DNA of 35,486 bases, taken from the NCBI GenBank assembly GCA_020848815.1, contig JADLHL010000180.1:1-35486 (forward strand), written 5' to 3'. Numbering within the stretch: position 1 is the first letter of the stretch; each line of letters begins with the position of its first letter. Below the pieces are notes generated by a model. It was not told the DNA's origin and did not search any database. It worked only from the letters and a program-made list of their open reading frames with translations. This stretch comes from Chitinophagaceae bacterium (lineage in GTDB: Bacteria > Bacteroidota > Bacteroidia > Chitinophagales > Chitinophagaceae). Positions 35,001 to 35,486 of this stretch are shown here, one piece after another. The translations under genes and the position numbers were made by a program.

Positions 35001-35297
35001 TTGGTAGATGCGTATGGTTCGGTGCAGTTGAGCAACATCATTTCATTGCGGGTGCAGGCCACGCAAGGCTATGCCATTTACCCCAATCCTGTGCAGGGCC
35101 AGCTGCAATTGCAACTGCCAGCAGCGGTACAAACTGTGCAGTGGGCTTTGCGTACTGCAGATGGCAAACTGCTCGCATCAGGTAAAACAGCGGCAGGAGC
35201 TACACAGTCTGCTTTGCAAACGGCAGTAACCAACTTGTCTACGGGTTATTATTGGCTGCAGCTGAATGAAGTGCAGCTGAAGTTGGTGAAGCAGTAA
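32019..35297 (+). CDS. T9SS-secreted multidomain protein with EEP nuclease/phosphatase domain
   Basis: This 1092-residue exported protein has a signal peptide (I-A-S-V-R-V-L-L-L-A-A-V, cleavage near I-F-S-Q), then several Ser/Gly/Thr-rich beta-sandwich domains (about 25-335). A choice-of-anchor-like jelly roll (about 338-500) and another sandwich domain follow. The endonuclease/exonuclease/phosphatase domain is at about 613-910. Its catalytic set is complete: Asn in W-N-M, Glu663 (V-Q-E), His777 (V-I-H-A-K), Asp816/Asn818 (G-D-Y-N-D) and Asp902-His903 (S-D-H-L-P). A fibronectin-like domain comes next, then a T9SS type A sorting domain from about 1018 (Y-A-I-Y-P-N-P-V to the end). It is probably a cell-surface or released nuclease or phosphodiesterase. 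ATG 32019 is chosen over 31968 for the signal peptide. Confidence 0.88.
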   Translation: MIASVRVLLLAAVLMMCVPSNIFSQAFNVTYNFASVASGTGGYTDPTAVPTATGATFQSFMAVPATGNPYSMGANPNASGRFSFAGWPTGATSGSDVFSGSLQTGQYYQVTITPNAGFSLSVSSISFTIQRSGTGIRQYAVRSSADGYSANLPASVSGNANLSVVSGNIFQVTDASTAANAGSSISLSSGHTDVTEPLTFRFYGFNAEGSAGTFSIDNVNIIGSVAASGSTPVISLSSNLLALPLTNIGATSAAQQYTVSGTGLAGNVTLQTAAPFSISTDNVSFGTTASITMFEAAVGKNIYVKFSPTVAGIASGSITHNSAGAAEKTITLSGQGFDPANLSFDFNSCTVAGEPGSGFTQFSTTGAQVWNCTSFGRSSNGIQMNGFSAAVVENEDWLISPPMDLSVGFNIPVLRFWSRTEFSGPAMQVLISTNYSGSGNPAAATWTTLPANLPGTASNTWTLSDNIDLSAYKTSNVYVAFKYISTAALGAARWTLDDVQVANVSSYIQASPAAANLGEVSVGSSSAAQAVTLTGKGFGDVTLSMNSGWQLSADNSSFGSSLLVSNASLTAGATVYVRYAPLQKQLRDTGRLKATATGLDSVLAMYVASSYPKTETLDVATWNMTFFGSNSSNTATQPYKETQKQNAKTVINRLNADVVGVQEISSDSVWNVLLSEMPGYAAVLSPRWSRSFDAPDPNFPPQKVGVLYNPATMTLVSSRAMFETIYDAARSGSNTLPLYPSPQGASAFWASGRLPFMATFNANINGAQRTLHVVVIHAKSGSAAAEDYNRRVYDARVLKDTLDAYYANDAVIIVGDYNDDAINSTFTGQPSPYKPFVDDAASYAALTGGFSAAGKGSFVGSGNSMIDHLFVSNEMNSLYLSGSADVEDPRTYVTSYTSTTSDHLPVFARFVLDQPLPATLQPLQGKVQQQTAQLQWRTLQEQNTSHFVVERAAGNSAVFVPIATLKAAGNSSVATQYQLNDGPLVAGHYRYRLRLVDAYGSVQLSNIISLRVQATQGYAIYPNPVQGQLQLQLPAAVQTVQWALRTADGKLLASGKTAAGATQSALQTAVTNLSTGYYWLQLNEVQLKLVKQ

Positions 35298-35319
35298 ATC
35301 GAAACGTTCTCCTTTCAAA

Positions 35320-35486
35320 CAACGTCTCCTGCAAGGGACGTTGCGTTGTTGGAAAAAATAAATTGAAACGCAACGTCCTCTACGAGAGACGTTGCTGGTA
35401 AAAGGTGTTTTCAACCCCGAAGGGGTGCAATGATTATAGAAAGCCAAATGTTGTTGTAGTGCTCAAACCCCCGAAGGGGTGATATA
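35320..35486. repeat. Hairpins and start of a CCCCGAAGGGG repeat array
   Basis: Two hairpins built on AACGTC/GACGTT arms occur at about 35320-35341 and 35371-35394. They are followed by ACCCCGAAGGGGT (35414-35426) and a second copy CCCCCGAAGGGGTG (35468-35481) 53-54 bases later, at the right edge. The palindromic CCCCGAAGGGG unit at fixed spacing recalls tandem intergenic repeats I know from Bacteroidota genomes. The array probably continues past the window. Confidence 0.65.

Noticed and set aside
35414-35486. CRISPR-like array at the right edge
   Set aside because: The repeated unit is only about 13 bases with two visible copies, there are no cas genes, and it matches the style of Bacteroidota intergenic repeats.

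Overview
The window looks like chromosomal DNA from a member of the phylum Bacteroidota, most probably a Chitinophagaceae-type bacterium. The evidence is a SusC/SusD pair with an ECF sigma factor and a FecR anti-sigma factor, a T9SS-type C-terminal sorting domain, a GldB-like lipoprotein, a MoxR/DUF58/BatA cluster, and several TAnnTTTG-like promoter boxes with few Shine-Dalgarno sites. I see no rRNA, tRNA, CRISPR array, transposase, integrase or phage morphogenesis gene. Species cannot be fixed from the sequence alone.

Layout. Positions 1-1400 are an AT-rich, hairpin-rich accessory stretch with one orphan secreted protein. From 1408 to 5842 the minus strand carries a GNAT acetyltransferase and a moxR - DUF58 - membrane protein - batA cluster that stops after batA. 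From 6032 to 9822 come a universal stress protein, a methyltransferase, a secreted fibre-like protein, a GreA/Rnk-type factor and a cupin.

The centre of the window (10011-24377, all plus strand) is a polysaccharide utilisation locus: ECF sigma factor, FecR anti-sigma factor, STN-bearing SusC, SusD, then a tightly packed run of a sulfatase, a GH2 glycosidase and two tandem paralogous secreted proteins. The sigma/anti-sigma/STN-SusC set implies that arrival of the glycan at the outer membrane is signalled to the sigma factor. SusC/SusD import the glycan, the sulfatase desulfates it and GH2 trims it. The twin proteins have a pattern compatible with clan GH-A retaining glycosidases but match no family I can name, and they are the most promising undescribed element here. 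One twin has an ordinary signal peptide and the other is a lipoprotein.

The right part (24535-35297) holds a second fibre-like secreted protein, glutamine-dependent NAD synthetase, an MgtC-family membrane protein, a GldB-like lipoprotein, ApaG, NADP-type isocitrate dehydrogenase and a 1092-residue T9SS-secreted multidomain protein with an endonuclease/exonuclease/phosphatase domain. Several intergenic regions carry palindromic or tandem elements: 21-84, 307-410, 1374-1395, 25651-25823, 27545-27595, 28377-28436 and 35320-35486. Some resemble dispersed repeats of Bacteroidota, and the last one runs off the right edge.
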